The notes: a model not told the origin generated them from the letters alone. A stretch of DNA of 64,000 nt from Tanytarsus gracilentus (GCA_038502055.1 JAXRKN010000039.1:2108001-2172000), one strand, 5' to 3'; counted from the first letter of the stretch, positions 1 to 13,866 are shown. Numbers and translations: made by a program.

Positions 1-937
1 TAATTGAGCCAAATAGAAATAATGATACACTATGGAAATAAAACATAGTTGAAAACAGTAGAAAATGGAACATAGTGGCAAATGACTTTCCCAAAAAAAT
101 ATTGTCTTATGCTTCCCTTTTGGCTTCTTCATAAGACTTCCCCATGTTACATTTTCAATACTGATCTGTTACAAGTGGGTTACGCGGCAACACCCACGAG
201 TGGGTTTTGAAACATTTTTTTATATCAAGCTCAACGTGCACTTAGTGTCATTTCATATTTCTCTTTCTGGTTAAAAATGCAACAGTTTCTATTTTAAAAT
301 CATGCAACTTGATGAGTGCACAGGAGAGATGTTCGTGATGTCTGTTTAGAGAGCAAAGCCATAAAAAGCTTTTTAACTATTAAAAATGTAAACGATTTTA
401 TATGGCACTCAACGCCAAGTCGTAAAAACCGTCTCAATTGAGTGAGAAATTTCTTTTAAATTATTTAATCAGCATCATTAAGAAGATGCTGTTCGAGTGG
501 GTGAAATCACCTTAAGACGTTCGGAAGACGTGTCTAAATTGTGGTGCCATTTACTTTGGAACTGAACTGCCTTGGGAAAATTGCGGAAAAAAAGGTTTCT
601 TAGTTTTTTTTGCGAAATTGTTGTTGAGAAAATGTTGTGACTGGCATGCTTAAATAATGACCGAAATTATCGAGAAATTTAGTTTACTTTGATAGCAAAG
701 TGTGAAAGTGTTAATTGAAATGTGATTTAATTTATGAAAAAATTAATTCAAAATTTTGTTGATTTAGAGAGAAAATAAATAAATTTAAATCACAATTTTA
801 AAGATTTCAAAATATTTGAAATTTTTTAAAATTTTCCGTTGTATTTTTTTATCTCATGATTTTTGAACGTTATCTTGATTTTTTATAAAAAAAATCAATT
901 TTTGACAACCCAGATCACTTCAACAAAAGTCACTCAC
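1..937 (-). other. Presumed intron 3 of the prohormone-4 gene (partial)
   Basis: This stretch follows the last visible exon (938-958) after a good GTGAGTG donor, so it should be intronic. I looked for the conserved C-terminal part of prohormone-4 (the region after LCTA) on the minus strand and did not see it, so the remaining exons lie beyond base 1. The only other content I recognise is a transposon end at 151-220. Confidence 0.55.
151..220. repeat. Solo copy of a transposon end (GTGGGTTACGC family)
   Basis: About 70 bp match 42331-42400 almost base for base, including GTTACAAGTGGGTTACGCGG and the following CACCCACG-GTGGGTTTTG hairpin. At 42.3 kb this is the right end of a longer element; here only this end is present. 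It is a truncated copy or a footprint of that family. Confidence 0.7.
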
Positions 938-958
938 CTGCAGTACAAAGTCGCATAT
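938..958 (-). CDS. Prohormone-4 / IDLSRF-like precursor, exon 3 (21-nt microexon)
   Basis: A 21-nt exon bounded by a CAG acceptor (961-959) and a GTGAGTG donor (937-931). It enters and leaves in phase 1. Joined to the LDL-receptor class A exon it completes GYDE-DMRLCTA, which matches the family consensus right after the LDLa domain and supplies that domain's last cysteine. Without it the domain would lack its sixth Cys. The conserved protein sequence, both splice sites and the phases agree, so the exon is well supported despite its size. Confidence 0.85.
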
Positions 959-1034
959 CTGTATGAAGATGGAGAGAAAATAAATCGAATTTATAAAAAT
1001 TTCTTCTTAAGTAACGCGAGATAGATGAATTTAC

Positions 1035-1142
1035 CTTCATCGTATCCATCACTACAATCTGGAGCTCCATCGCATAGATACTGAATTGAGATACATTTAC
1101 CCTCAGTCGGACATCGAAATGGCTCGTATGGATGGCAAGTCT
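1035..1142 (-). CDS. Prohormone-4 / IDLSRF-like precursor, exon 2 (LDL-receptor class A domain)
   Basis: A 108-nt exon, phase 1 at both ends, with a TTACAG acceptor and a GTAAAT donor. It encodes an LDL-receptor class A module: TCHPYEPFRCPTEGKC, then CDGAPDCSDGYDE, with the calcium-binding acidic cluster D-G-A-P-D-C-S-D-G-Y-D-E intact. Five of the six cysteines are here; the sixth is in the 21-nt exon that follows. In the honeybee prohormone-4 family the same module follows directly after the IDLSRF peptide, and the same order is seen here. The module in this secreted precursor has no established role that I know of. An unspliced reading through this region gives a spurious 90-residue frame. 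Confidence 0.92.
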
Positions 1143-4100
1143 CTGTAATAAATTAAGAGAGGGAGGAAGAGATAATTGAATGAATTCGCTTAGTGAAAGC
1201 AATGAGTAAAATTAATTGATTTGTTGAATAATTAATGATTGCAATTAAGGACCAAACATTTTACGGAAGAAAAAAATTAATTGTCCAAAATTTTGCAATC
1301 GGAAATTAACCGCAATTCACAAGTTACCACTCTATGTTTTGACAGCACATCACAAAGTAATTTTCATCGAATCATTTCAACAGTTCGCCATAATTTTCGA
1401 ATGAAATCCATCGATGCGAGAGGGATGAAATTTTTATCAATTACGGACTAAATTGAATTTCATGTGTCATGATATCAGCATCATTCATCTCGTATGTGTA
1501 ACTTTTCCTGCCTTATGGCATCAATCTTTGTCACACCAACTCACACATGTTGAATCTCTTCTTTATTTCTCTCGCATATATGCTGAAATATGTAGCTTTT
1601 TTCTTTACATTTGATTAGCAATGAACAACGCAAATGTGCACATTTGAATATCAATTTAGAATTTACATTCGACGTGAATTTGCGAGAAGGAGGGTTTGGC
1701 ATTTGTGGAGCTGACATTAAAAAAATTAAAAATATATATCCAGAAGGTTAATGGCTGCTCTTTGAAGTAATTTGTGCAAAGATTATTATTTTTAAATTTA
1801 TTAATATTTTCGAGCTTGAACAGCATTGTGAAAAATTGTGAAATTTTCATTTCAATTTCAAAGAACAAAAACTGTTCAAAAGATTTAATTTAAATTCAAA
1901 TCCATCTCGTTAAATTCTCATCAAATACCTCAGCATACCTAAACAGCTTCTCTTTTCAATTCATCACAATTTCAATCTCATTTGAAACAAGAGAAAAAGA
2001 AGCCAAAAAGGTACCACAAAAATAAATTCGCATAAAATCTTCTCGAAGCTGACGTTAATTTGAGTCAGCGACTGCCGCAAATGAGATTAAATTCCTCAAG
2101 TTAGATTCTGAAAGGTCGACTAAGAATTTTAATTTCATCACCTGATCAACCTAACTCATAAATCATGCAATTAGTGCGTGTGTGACGTAAAACGCTTTAA
2201 GAATTCATCATCGAGCTTCTGATGTGTAAACACAATTGTTGCCATATCAGCCACCAACCGAAAGCTATCTCAATTAGCTCATGTACGTTTATTTGCTGAG
2301 ACATTTCCATAGAGAATTTTCTCTCTCCTCAACATGAACACACGCTCGAAGGGAAAATTTCTTGTTCAAATTAAATTCGAAGATTCTCTCGCAGGACATG
2401 AGAGAGAATATAATCAATGTGCTTAAGTGGATTCTCAATAGCAAATTGAATTAATTTTTATCAAAGCGATCTAGAAATGGCAAGAAAATTGAGAGCAAGT
2501 GGATCAGTATGGAATTTCTCTTCAGCAGCAGAAGCACACATTAAACTTGTTGCTTGCTCACAGGATTTTTCCATTTCCCATCCCACTTTTCTTTTACAAC
2601 ACGGAAATTTCCTTAAGTCTTCTTCTTCTTCTCGTTTTGCATGATACGAAAAAAGTCTGAATACAGAGTTGATGGTGTGAATTTCATGCGGTGAATTTAT
2701 GATATTAAAATTTAGTAGTCAGACGGGTAAATTGAGTTATAAAAAGAATTTATTTCACGACTTTCAAAGTCAAAAGTTTTGATTAAAATTTAGCAACTTT
2801 TGCACTAATAATTTTTGTTATTTTTTCTCATTCATTGAATTTCAACTCTGATCTTCCATTAACTTTTATATGCGGTAGTCTGAGCATAAACTCTACTATT
2901 CCCCGAACGCCCATTCTATAACCCTTAATCACATTTTTTCGCTAAATAAATATCATAAAAGTTGCTCTTCCATCCTATAAAGGCTTTCATCATCATCATC
3001 ATCACTTGTTGTTTAAATGTTAAAGGGCTTTTGCCAAAAAAATTATTTTTATTACTCTCTCGCAATAATAAACAAAAAGCTCAAGGACTCTTCGAATTTC
3101 TACCCTAAAGCTTCTAGCATTTTAAGTAGCAATTTGCAAGCGACACTCATAAAAATGTATGACGACGAAAATTTTCCACAGTCACTTCAAAGGACTTTTA
3201 AAAGTATCGTCGACTGTAGTCAAAAATTTCTAAAGCATGAAGTGCTCTTAAGTTTTTGGAGAGAACAAAGTCTTTTACTTGTTTATTGAGTTAACTCGAG
3301 TGTGAGGACAGAAATGTATGCACACCTCTCAAATTTAAAAGTTAGATAGTTTTAGAGCTTAAAATGCACCCTTTAGGGACTTTTTGTAGGATTTAAAATT
3401 ACAGCATAAAGAAGTGGATGTGTGAGTTTTTAATGGACTGACTCTTATTTTAATGAAGCAATTCAACTTGTGCAATTATAAAATAACTGCAATTATTATA
3501 ATAGAAGCATATAATTAAGGTTTGAGTGTAGTAAAAAATATAATTAAATAAAACAAAAAGTCTTAAAAATTTTATAAGAGTTTAAATTTTTGATCAAACT
3601 TGACTTTTGATGGATTCAAATTTATATTATTAAAATTTTCCATTTCATTCTTTAATCTTTACTTAATTTTGTTTCCGTAATTAGTTCATTATTAAAATTT
3701 TCATCTGTTTTACTTCACCTTATCTTAATGCTTTTGTCATGAAATTAAGCAAACAGAGAAATTTTAATCAGCATATTTTAAGATAATATTGTTATGAGAA
3801 TGAAAGTTTTGACCTACATATTGTTAGTTAAGCATTGTGTAATTCAGAAATTAATTGTTGAAAAATTTCAAGCATTACGAAAATGGAATGTAAAAAAATT
3901 CCTAAAAGCTCATTTCAACAAATTTAAACTTTTGAATGAATTAAAAACTTTTTCAACAACTTAAATTTAATTCGTCATTTGTAGATTTCAGAAAGAGAAG
4001 CTTTTTGAACTCATTGAATAAGGTTGAATAAAACATCAAATATTTTCATGCTTTTTTCTAAAATCCTTAAACCATATATTGTGTTTAAATTTCCAATTAG

Positions 4101-7100
4101 CGCTGAAATAACCACCGAGAAATTTTACTCATTTTACATTGCAAATAAATTAGTTGTATAAAATTTAATTTAGCCGCTTGTTGACTTAATGTAACATTTT
4201 TCACAGAACTTTGAAGAAGAAAATTCTTGCGAGTTTTTCCTCGCTTTGCAAAGTTTTTCAATTTGGCGTTTGGTTACATCCAAAGTAAATTACTCAAGTT
4301 CTTCATTAAGCTAAAGAAATTTAATAGCTCTGTGACATTCCCGCGTTGAGTGAATTATCAAAAGAAAATACTTCGAAAGCTCTTCATTGAAAAAAGCTTT
4401 AATTAAATGATTTCATCTTCAAAAGCTTGTTTATTTTTTTTTGACGACGAGAGCGCTGCAATCACGTTGAAACATAAACGTCACCCCAAAAGACAAATGC
4501 ACCCACGTTATTTATTAATCTTTAAAATAATGAAAAGCAAAAAAAATTACAAATGATGGAAGAATTAATGTTATGTTGATCAATAAATCATCTTGCTGAG
4601 ATTGTTGGGATTATGTTTTTATAAAGACACCAATTTTTTAGCATTAAATTTTTTCCTCATTTCCACTTAAAAATTCAAAAGAGGATGTTGAAACCATTCA
4701 TTTGGAAAAGGATATCTCATGAGAAAAAAAGTGTTTTATTCTAAAGCTTTTAGAAATTAAGTTATGTGAAAAAGCATGTCGAGTTGTTTTCAATGTGGGT
4801 GGCACTAAAGTACCTTTTCAGGTATCATGTTAAGGTCATTGAGATGATAACTTTTATCGACCTTTAAAGTCCATAACTCATGTGAGAGTTTATTAAAAAC
4901 TTTCTTTTAAGTAAATTTGACTTTCAAGAGCTTTTCAAATTTATTTGATAAAAAAAGGTCAAGAGATGATTTAAAAGGTTTTCTCGAAGGATTTGTGAGA
5001 TTTTTTTACATAAAATAAATTTTAGACAAGATTTTGTAAAAGTATTTTTTTTACTTAGAAAATGACTTTGGCTTTTAGATTATTTTAGTTAAAACCTAAA
5101 AAATGTTCATTGCCTTACACGCAATGGTGCGGAATTGTTACAAACAATGAAAAATGTTTAAAAAATTCGCTCGAATAAATATTTTCATTCGAAGAGGATT
5201 TCTTGGTATAAAAGCGACCGCACACGCATTATGATAACCGACACATTTACATTCATTGATACAAGTCGCAGTTTATTTTATGTGCATGTACCACCATCGC
5301 ATGGTTGCTTATATACCTAAATATATATTCATACACTGAATGCGAGAAGCAACCTGTTGGCAATTTTCATGCGGTCGAGGAAGATGAAAATGAGATGCCA
5401 ATAACACTTTGAAGAGGAGTCTAACAAACTTCAACTGATGGCTCTGAAAATTTACATTTTGTTGAATTTCCTTTTTTGCATATAATTTTAAGATGACATG
5501 ACACGAAATTGACGCTAACATGATGATGACGGTAAATGTTAGCTTTAACAAAGTTGTCTCTTTAATGGACAGAAGTGTATGAAAAGCTTTTTAATTAAAA
5601 TGACATGATGTTGTGGTGGTATCAAATGTTACATTGTGGGCGTGAGTTTCATGCATGGTAACTTTGATGATGAAAGAGAGCAGTCAATCAAGCAAGGACT
5701 TGCAAGGGAATAAATAAACAAATTTATATGAGAAATCAATAAAGTTTAATTTCATAATTTGTAACATTTTTGTCATTCTAGAATCACACAAATATTTGTG
5801 GAGACATGAAAAAATTCACTTAAATTGCTTATTGAGCTCAATTTTCTGTTTGATTTATAATTCATGTCGTGATTAATAATTCAAAATTGTGTTCTTGTTT
5901 TTACCGTTGTTAGAAATCTTAAATGACATTAAATCATGTTAAAATTACAATCAATTTACATTTTACAAGGAGTTTAATTCAAATCAGAAAAACATTAGGA
6001 TCGATGAGGTTAAAACTTTTCTCGAACTTAAAGGCGACACATTTTGTCTTTAAAAACTTTTAATGTCTTCTTTAATATTTTGGTGAATTCTCTGAAGTCA
6101 CGTTTTGAATTTTATGACCACGTTTATGTATTCTGTAATTTCTATAAAAAATTTATAAGAGAATTTTCCATTTTCGTAACAAAAATCAATAGCCATGTGA
6201 AAACCCAAAATTTTTATTAAAACATCAGTTCGAAAGCTTTTCAAATTTTCTAGAACGGAAAAGTTTCTCGATTAATGAACCTAATTGGCTCTCATCAAGT
6301 GAGAAAATTATTCAACTTTTTTATTATTCCCAAATGAGTTGTTCGACAGAGTAATTATGGCATTATACGGAGGCGGAATTGGAATTAGTTAGCGGCAAAA
6401 AGATCTCGAAAGTTTAGTTATATTTTTAACATAGAAATTTAAATAAATTATGCATTGAGGTCGTCAAAATACTAATTAATAATTAATTAATAATAAATTT
6501 TTCACTAAATTATTTTTGTGCCTCTTTTAAATGTAACAAAAAGTTAAGAATGAATTTATTCAAATTGTTTTTGCTTGTTCTCAAGCACCTTTTCATAAAA
6601 AAAGAAAAACCAAATCCCCGGATCCCAACTGCCACCTAAATATGAAAATATTTTTCATCCATCTAAGTCGCTTTCAACAATTTCCTGTGCTGTCATGCAA
6701 AAAAAGTGTTAAATGATACCACTTTAATGCTTTATTGTTCGTTTTTATAACCATAGCCGTGAATAAATCAATATAAAGTGAGAGACTAACATAACACAGC
6801 GATGTCACGTTATCAACGTTGACTGTTTCATTAAAAAAGAAAATAAATTGAAATTAATATTTCATGATAAATTTTTTGTGCTCGTTTTAGTTGTTTTTTG
6901 TCACTTTTTGGTTTATGAGTTTTGCAAATTTGAAAACGAGGACTTTTGGACTGTTTTCATTTTCTCTCAAATGTCTCGCTTTTTTTCAAGGGTTGCTAAC
7001 TGACAAAAATGTTGTTAAATATGATTTCAAAAAAATTTTAGACTTAAATTTTTAAATCCACAAAAATGGTAAAAATTCCGAAATATTTTTTTAAAATTTT

Positions 7101-7237
7101 TAAAAGTACCCAAAACTTGATTTTTTTAATCCATAACGATTTTATGGCATAACATTGACTGTGAGGTGCGGGGTTATCGCTTATATGCAATCAAAATGGT
7201 AATCGGATAATACAAAAAGTAGCGAATAGATAATTAC
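1143..7237 (-). other. Intron 1 of the prohormone-4 gene (6.1 kb)
   Basis: The donor (GTAATT, from 7237) and acceptor (TTACAG, to 1143) are both in phase 1. The interior is AT-rich with scattered short frames that show no recognisable protein. A TATAAAAG motif sits at about 5206 on the plus strand with no gene behind it. I see no second gene inside. Confidence 0.75.
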
Positions 7238-7385
7238 CACTGCGCTTTTGAAGTTGATGTCCTTCGTGTCCGTATAAGCGAGCGAGATCGATAGCGGCAA
7301 TTTGTTGTGTGGTAAAGAGGAGAGTGAACAACATCGAGGAGAAACAATTGAATTTCGTCATCTTTTGCAACTTTAATCCATGCAT
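7238..7385 (-). CDS. Prohormone-4 / IDLSRF-like neuropeptide precursor, exon 1 (signal peptide and mature peptide)
   Basis: The first Met is at 7385; a second Met nine codons in (7361) has the better context (AAAG before ATG) and starts a cleaner signal peptide, MTKFNCFSSMLFTLLFTTQQ, ending at IAA. The signal peptide is followed at once by IDLARLYGHEGHQLQ and a KR dibasic site. This is the hallmark of the insect IDLSRF peptide (IDLSRFYGH in bee), here with Ala for Ser and Leu for Phe. The exon ends in phase 1 (AGT G) and joins exon 2 to give KRSE-TCHPYEP. The product should be a secreted precursor processed in neurons or endocrine cells; receptor and function are poorly known. The 3' exons lie outside the window, so the gene is partial here. 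Confidence 0.88.
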
Positions 7386-8560
7386 GATGAACAGTTGGAG
7401 GGAATTTTATTACTTCGCCTGTCTGATGTTGCTGAGGGTTTAAAAGTTTTTGAAATTTGATTGACGATTTTTTGAAAATATTTTATGAGAAATTTTAGAA
7501 AAATTTAAATTTATTTTTGGAAAGTTTTTCAAATTTATATTAAAATTTTTTGACAGTCAATGTAATTTATGAATATTTTAAATTTTCCTTTCCATTCCCG
7601 CAATAAAATTTCTCATCAAATGTTGCAGTATGAATAAAAATAAAACACACACGTTTAAGCCTTAAATTCCTTCCTTTTTTGTTTTCCCTCACACTCGCTT
7701 CTTTGTAAATATTTTATGAGACTCGAAAATGAGTAACTTTTTTTTGTGCACCCTTTTTTCTCTTTGCGAATACTCTCGACTACTTTAAAGCACACACTTA
7801 ACTGAAGGAGAAAGCTGATGAGAAAAAAATAATAAGAGTCACAAACGCACGACGGATTTTTTAGCCACAAACTTTTCACAATATTTAATTTTAAATTTAT
7901 TTTTCTCTCGCACTTTCTCAATTGATATGCATTTGGAGACAAAACTAATAGTGAATTATAGAAAGAAGAGTTTTTGTGTTGGCAGAAATGCTGTGTTCCT
8001 CCAACAAAACTCAAAGATAAACTGTGACGTCTCCGATTATTGCATTTTCCTTTTATTTTTTCGTGAGAGAGTGGATGAAAAACTTGTTGGTTTCGTTTCG
8101 AAAATCAACAACGCCTTAAAATGACGGTAGAGTAAAAGAGACAGAGCGAGGTTTTCCCGAGTGCACTTCGAATTTCGAACATGCGTGGAGCTTACGAGGA
8201 TGATAAAGGCTTGGAAAATGGAAAATTCTTTAAGAAAACTTTTAAACGAATTTCATTCAGAGCTTTAATAAAAAGATTTTTGGCAAGTTTGAATGAAATT
8301 TGAATTTGAAAAGGGAACGGAAAAGTTTAAAGCAAGAAAATCAAATAAATTAAGCTTTCATAAATTACATTCTTATGTTTTAATTCTTAATTTTATTTGA
8401 GATTGTAAATTAAAATCAAATTTCCGATGATTGATTTTAATTTCTGCTAAACTGAATTTTTTTAAATAAAAATTAAGGACGCAAAGCAGCGACATCTTCA
8501 ACAATTTTCTCCATTTTCAAGTGTTGAAAAGCTTCTCATCTTCTAGTACAAATATTTCAA

Positions 8561-8588
8561 GCCCACTTTGTGTGGGTTACGCTAAAAT
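8561..8588. repeat. Short fragment of the GTGGGTTACGC transposon end
   Basis: On the reverse strand this reads AGCGTAACCCAC followed by ACAAAGTGG, nearly the same as the left end of the element at 41674 (AGCGTAACCCACAAAGTGG). Only this end is present, so it looks like a relic. Confidence 0.55.
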
Positions 8589-11500
8589 TGATATTGCATT
8601 TAAGGCTCTTTTTGAATTCACAAAGTTGTTGCCACTAATGAATTCTTTAATTTAAAAATTCATCCTCCGACTTTTAAAAAATTCAAGACAGTTTTTTTAA
8701 ATAAAAATTAAATTTTTAAAAAACTATTTAAATCACTTTGACTCTCAAAAAACATTTGCTTCTCTCTCGAAATTTTGATGATGAAAACGACGAAGCATCG
8801 TCATTAATATCACGAAGAGTTTCAATGATAAAATCATCGTTCAACATTTTCAATGATTAAGGAATTTTTTCTCAGTATGTTTTTGAACTTGAAAGCTGAA
8901 GGGCGTTGAAATTTTATGCTTTTTAGTTAATTTGATAATTTTATATTTAAAAATAGTTTTTAAAAGATTAATCTCAACTATTTCATTATAAAAAAAAATA
9001 TACTAAAACAAGCAACATTAAACTACATTAGAAAAAATTAATTTAAGCAACCTTCTCAAAAAAAATATTTTGTATTGTGAAATTTTAAGTTGAAATTTTT
9101 TCACCCAACGCGTTGCAACGTCTTGTTAAAAATTTTAGTAAATTTCTAAATTCAAATTTCAGGTAACTCAATGCACAATCTATTAAATTCGTGGCACTTG
9201 TCATGAATATTAATTTATTTTATAATCTCCCAAAATTGCATCAACAATTTGCAATTTATTATTTTGAGATTTTATTATTTTTTAGATCAAAATAATTTTA
9301 TCCTCAAATTTTATTATTTTTTTATTGCACTTTCAGTTTAACTAATCCTCATTTATTTTACAGTAATCTTCTATAAAATTCCATATGTCACATTAAATCC
9401 TCTAAAAAATCCCCTGACCTATCACCTCTAAAAAAATTGACCATCCGTTTTCAAAGAATTTCCATGTAAATATTTAACATCCATAAAACTTATCCTTTTT
9501 TGGTCAACTGAAAAATTAAATTGCGGTTAAGTCGATTAAGTAAAACAAGCTTGTTATAAACCTTGAACTTTTTTTTATTCAACATTTTCCCATGTCCAAA
9601 GGAGATGGCAGCAAAAAGCCTGCGATAAAGAGCGTACATCATTATTTTTATGCACGAGAAATGAGAGTGGAGGAAAAAATGAGAAAGATTTTTTTGCTGT
9701 AAATGCGACCAGGAAGCGAGACCACAAAAAATGAACGACAAATATTTTTTATAGGGAGGAATGAGAGATGAGATGGTCATTGTATCTACATGTGGATGAG
9801 AAGAATTTTTTATGCATAATTTAGCGAATATTCCGCTTTCAAAATGTGTCCTGTTGTAGCTCACTTTTCCTGCAAATTCACCGAGAGAGATATTCCAATG
9901 AGAGATTATCGCATGCCTCATTCTAATTCTCTGTTTAATCTCCCTCCAATTTAAATTTTCAATGATAATGTTTCTCTTCAATAGGGCCGGTTTATGTGAG
10001 GTCAAGGGAAGGTCAATTATGATTTTAAAGTAAATTTACAACAAAATTCTAAGAATTTCTGGATGCAACTCCACCCCTTGACCTCAATCCTTCACACAGA
10101 GGCTCGACATCCATTGATTGCAAATGAGAGTACGAAATTCTTGAATGAAAATTTTCTGGTGCATGTACATTGAAGATTGTTTTATCTGATGACACATATT
10201 CTCTCCTTCCATCGACCGAGAAACTAATTTTCTTTATCGAAACTTGCATTTGAAGCTGCCTATCAAAGCGCTCGGGCTTTTCTTCTGCTTTCTGCTCATC
10301 ATCAACATGATATTGCATGCTTCGCTTTTATTCTGCTTCATCCTCAACTTGCCATTCATGATGGCATTTTGCAAATTTTCAAATTAAACATGAAACTTCT
10401 AAAGACCAAGGAAGCAGATGAAAGATAATTTTTAAGGACATGCAAGAAAATTTTCTTTCTCCCAAGATGTGACATAGTTCTTATTGCAAGAGGAGATGAA
10501 AATGAAAAGTTTTAAAGCTTCTTAGGGACTTTTTTATGTCTGTGTGTGAAATGTTTGAAAATTTTTAATTGAAAAAATATTAGAGCTCTGCTCTCTAACG
10601 AAAAAGATTTTTTAAAGTTTGATTTTTAAAATTTAAAAACGTGTTAAAAAAATTAACAAGAAATTCCTTTGATTTGAGCTTGAGGGAGTAAAAAATTTAA
10701 GTTTGATTTTTAAAATATAAAAAAGCGCTAAAAAAGTTATCAAGAGATTTTCAAAAAATAAATTAAAAATTTTCCTAAACTTTCAGGTCTTTCTCTTCAA
10801 TTTACACATCTCACCATAATTGCCATTACTAAAAGCATCCTCAGCATATTGCACTTAAAAGGCCCTCTCAAAAAAGTTAATTGAATGAACTTTGTACACA
10901 AAGTTAAAATATACACCGAGAAGTGTTGGTAAGTAAATAAAAGCCATCATATTAAAGTGCTTGAAAACATAATGAAAACAACAAACATACACATTTTTGG
11001 ATAAACAAGCAAAATTTTCACACAGCATCTCTCATCGTGCGCATGAAAATCGATAAAAGTTTTAGCATGGCGAAAGAGAAATTTTTGACATCGAGGGATG
11101 GAAAATTTTGATTTTATTAATTTTTTAAAATTATTTTATAGATTTTAAACGGTTTAAATTTTCTTGAAAAAGTTTAAATTAAAATTTTACCTTTAAACTT
11201 TTAATGAATATAAAATTTACACACTTCCTTCCTGACGTGCATTTGCACTCACTCAGTCGTTTATCGAATGCATCTCACATAAAACGTAGACTCCATAGGT
11301 GATATTTTAAATTATAAATATATGCACACACACTCGAGTCTCGTTATTGCAAGCTTTCAGCTTAGCTGAGGGTTTTGAGACTGAAAATTTTGTGAAAGCA
11401 CAAACACAAAAACGATCTGCACATGATGCAGTGATTATCAGGTAAATGTGGAAAAAGCAAGTGCAGCTGCCTCGTCGTCGTCGTTGCGCTAGCGAGTAAA

Positions 11501-13329
11501 CGAGACATGAAAACCTCTAATTTGTGCAATTATGCACAGCATTAACGACTCGATAATTATTCAGTTTTATCGGGCTCTTATGCACACGTCACACATGCTT
11601 CTGCTCCTGCTGTTGCACATCCGAGAGTTTCAATCCTTTGTCATGTAAATTTTTTTCTCGTTTCCCTCACTTTAATGGTTTTAAAAAATTCTAATTGTAA
11701 ATTAAAATGCCATGTCGAGAGTTGATGGATTTATGTTGGGTAAAAAGTTTTACTAAAAGTTTTATTAAAGTTCAAAGAATCTTTTAAGTTTGCATCCATT
11801 GATTACAACTTGAATGTCATCTTTTAAAATTGCGTGCATAATTCGCATTATTTCCATGAAAAAGAATAATTAAAAGACACGCTGAAAATTATTGTAATTA
11901 AAGGCATTTGCATCGCAAAGTTAGAGCCACAATCCATGAAAAATTGCACATAAATTCACGCGGTTTCTCTTCATCCACCAGCTTGCTTTTAAGGTATGTG
12001 AAATAATTTATAAATTTGTCACATTATGTTGCACGTGACTTGCTTCAAACTATTTGCATTCAATGTACAAAAAACATTTTCCACATGCATGCAGTGACTC
12101 ACTTTATTCTGTCATATCAAAACATTCATCTTCCGGTATGTGTGGTAAAAATTTGTTCCAAGCTGAGTGATTTATTTCGAGATTTTCTACTTGAAGTAAA
12201 TCCACTAAAAGTTATTTAAATCAACATGAGCTTTTTTGTTTGATTGTTGAAGAGCTTTTTCTTACTTTTTCATCATCAACGATGAGTTTTTATTCAAACA
12301 GAAAAATGTGGCAAAAATTATGGAAAGTTTCCATAAATTCCGAAAATTCATTTAATGTTCTCATTGTGTCGACAATTCAAACTAATTAGCAAAATTTATT
12401 CGACAAAATATAAATAAATTTTCACATACAATGCAAAAGCCTCAATTATATACACCTTTGTCTGCTCACTCGGCATCGTTTTCAATTTAATGACAAACAA
12501 TAACATTTCCTCCACTCACTGACTGATGTGCACCATAAAACTTGTGATTTACAGAAAATGGCAAATAACATTAATTAGAGTAGCAAGAGACGACAAGAGC
12601 GGTCAAATTTAACGAAGTGAATCCATTTATGACATGATGGTGGTGGAGAGCTTTAGATTTGTCTCTGTGTATACTGAGTTCCATGTGGATAGCGTGCAAT
12701 ACTGTGAGACACATAAATCTTGCTTTTGAAACATTAATTCAAAATAATTTCTTTAAATCCTTTCAGTGGACTCAACCTATGTGCAAGGAGTGGAAACATT
12801 GGACTTATGATACAAGAAAAAGTTTCCAACCCTTAAATCGCACAGTTTTATATGAAAAAGTTGTTTGAAACATAAAATTGCGGTACACAAAAATTGCTAC
12901 AGAGCATGAAACGGAAACAACATTCATTTTCTTCATTCACTTTTTTTACACACCCCATGTGGCTCATTTCGACCACGTTCACATATATATTGGACTGACA
13001 TTGCACGGGCTTGTCGGAAGAAAAATGCGGTAGCTGTTGCACACACATGGAAATTAACATAGAATTATGTTGCAACTTAATGCCAGAAAATGGGAAACTA
13101 TTTCGCTGTTGCCTTTTGCATATAAACATGCACATATCGTTTTAAGTTATTTCCGCCATCGTCATAAATTTCACTCACTAACACAATTTAATCTGAAAAT
13201 TTAATTTAATTTCTTCTATTCGCACAGTTGGAAGGCGTCTGGCAAGAGCAAACTCAAAGGCATGTCACAGCTCCTTTTCACATTTAATCCTCTGCAATCA
13301 AAGCTAATGCAAGAGGAAAATGAATTTTT

Positions 13330-13431
13330 CAAAGCGGTGGACACTCATTTTATCTTTTTACTTTTAACAGATTTTTTATGTTAATACTTTTAATTAAATT
13401 TTTTAAAAAATATTTAAATTTCCACTCCTTT
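13330..13431. repeat. Degenerate AT-rich foldback element
   Basis: It starts CAAAGCGGTGGA and ends TTTCCACTCCTTT, inverted ends of the CAAGGGGTGGAAA family seen elsewhere in the window, around an AT-rich core of about 75 bp with no coding capacity. Confidence 0.45.
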
Positions 13432-13866
13432 TTTTGAGGATAAAAACCTTTTCTAATTTCTCCCTTGATCATATCACTGTCATATCTCACTCTCACTTCA
13501 GCGAGCGCTCATCCGCAAATTGTACACGAGGATTTTTAAAACACAGCACCTGCTGCACATTCATGATGTGCAAAGCATCTTAAAAATTACTCGAGTTTCT
13601 CTCTTTTCTCACACCCAAAAAATGTTGAGGTGAAGAAAGTTTTCACATTTACTCGCTTAAATGCTTAATTTTATTATTGCGGATGAGAATGGCGGAAAAA
13701 TTAAACTGAAAGTTAAGAAGAAAAATTATTTTGTTAAGAGTGAAATTTAAATAAGAATAAATTAAGTTCAAAATGAGTGAAAATAGTAAAATACTTTTAA
13801 TGTCAAAAATAATTTTTTTTATATTTTAATAGATTGTCACTTATTGTGTTTTATTAAAAATATGTT

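Larger units (their letters stand above)
7386..13866. other. Intergenic, no gene recognised
   Basis: About 6.5 kb of AT-rich DNA between the start of the prohormone-4 gene and the 3' end of the tetraspan pair. The longest open frames (119 residues at 7655-8014, 171 residues at 9490-10005 and 89 residues at 10049-10318, all minus) show no motif, membrane pattern or exon structure that I recognise. Contents noted: a transposon-end fragment at 8561-8588 and a degenerate foldback element at 13330-13431. Confidence 0.6.

Noticed and set aside
1656..1868. 70-residue minus-strand frame inside the prohormone-4 intron
   Set aside because: No family resemblance and no splice sites that keep the precursor's phase.
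5205..5240. TATAAAAG box on the plus strand with possible start site
   Set aside because: No gene follows; it lies in the prohormone-4 intron and such motifs arise by chance in AT-rich DNA.
9490..10005. 171-residue frame, minus strand, the longest unexplained frame in the first 18 kb
   Set aside because: No domain, signal or conserved motif; basic, AT-driven composition; no exon partners.
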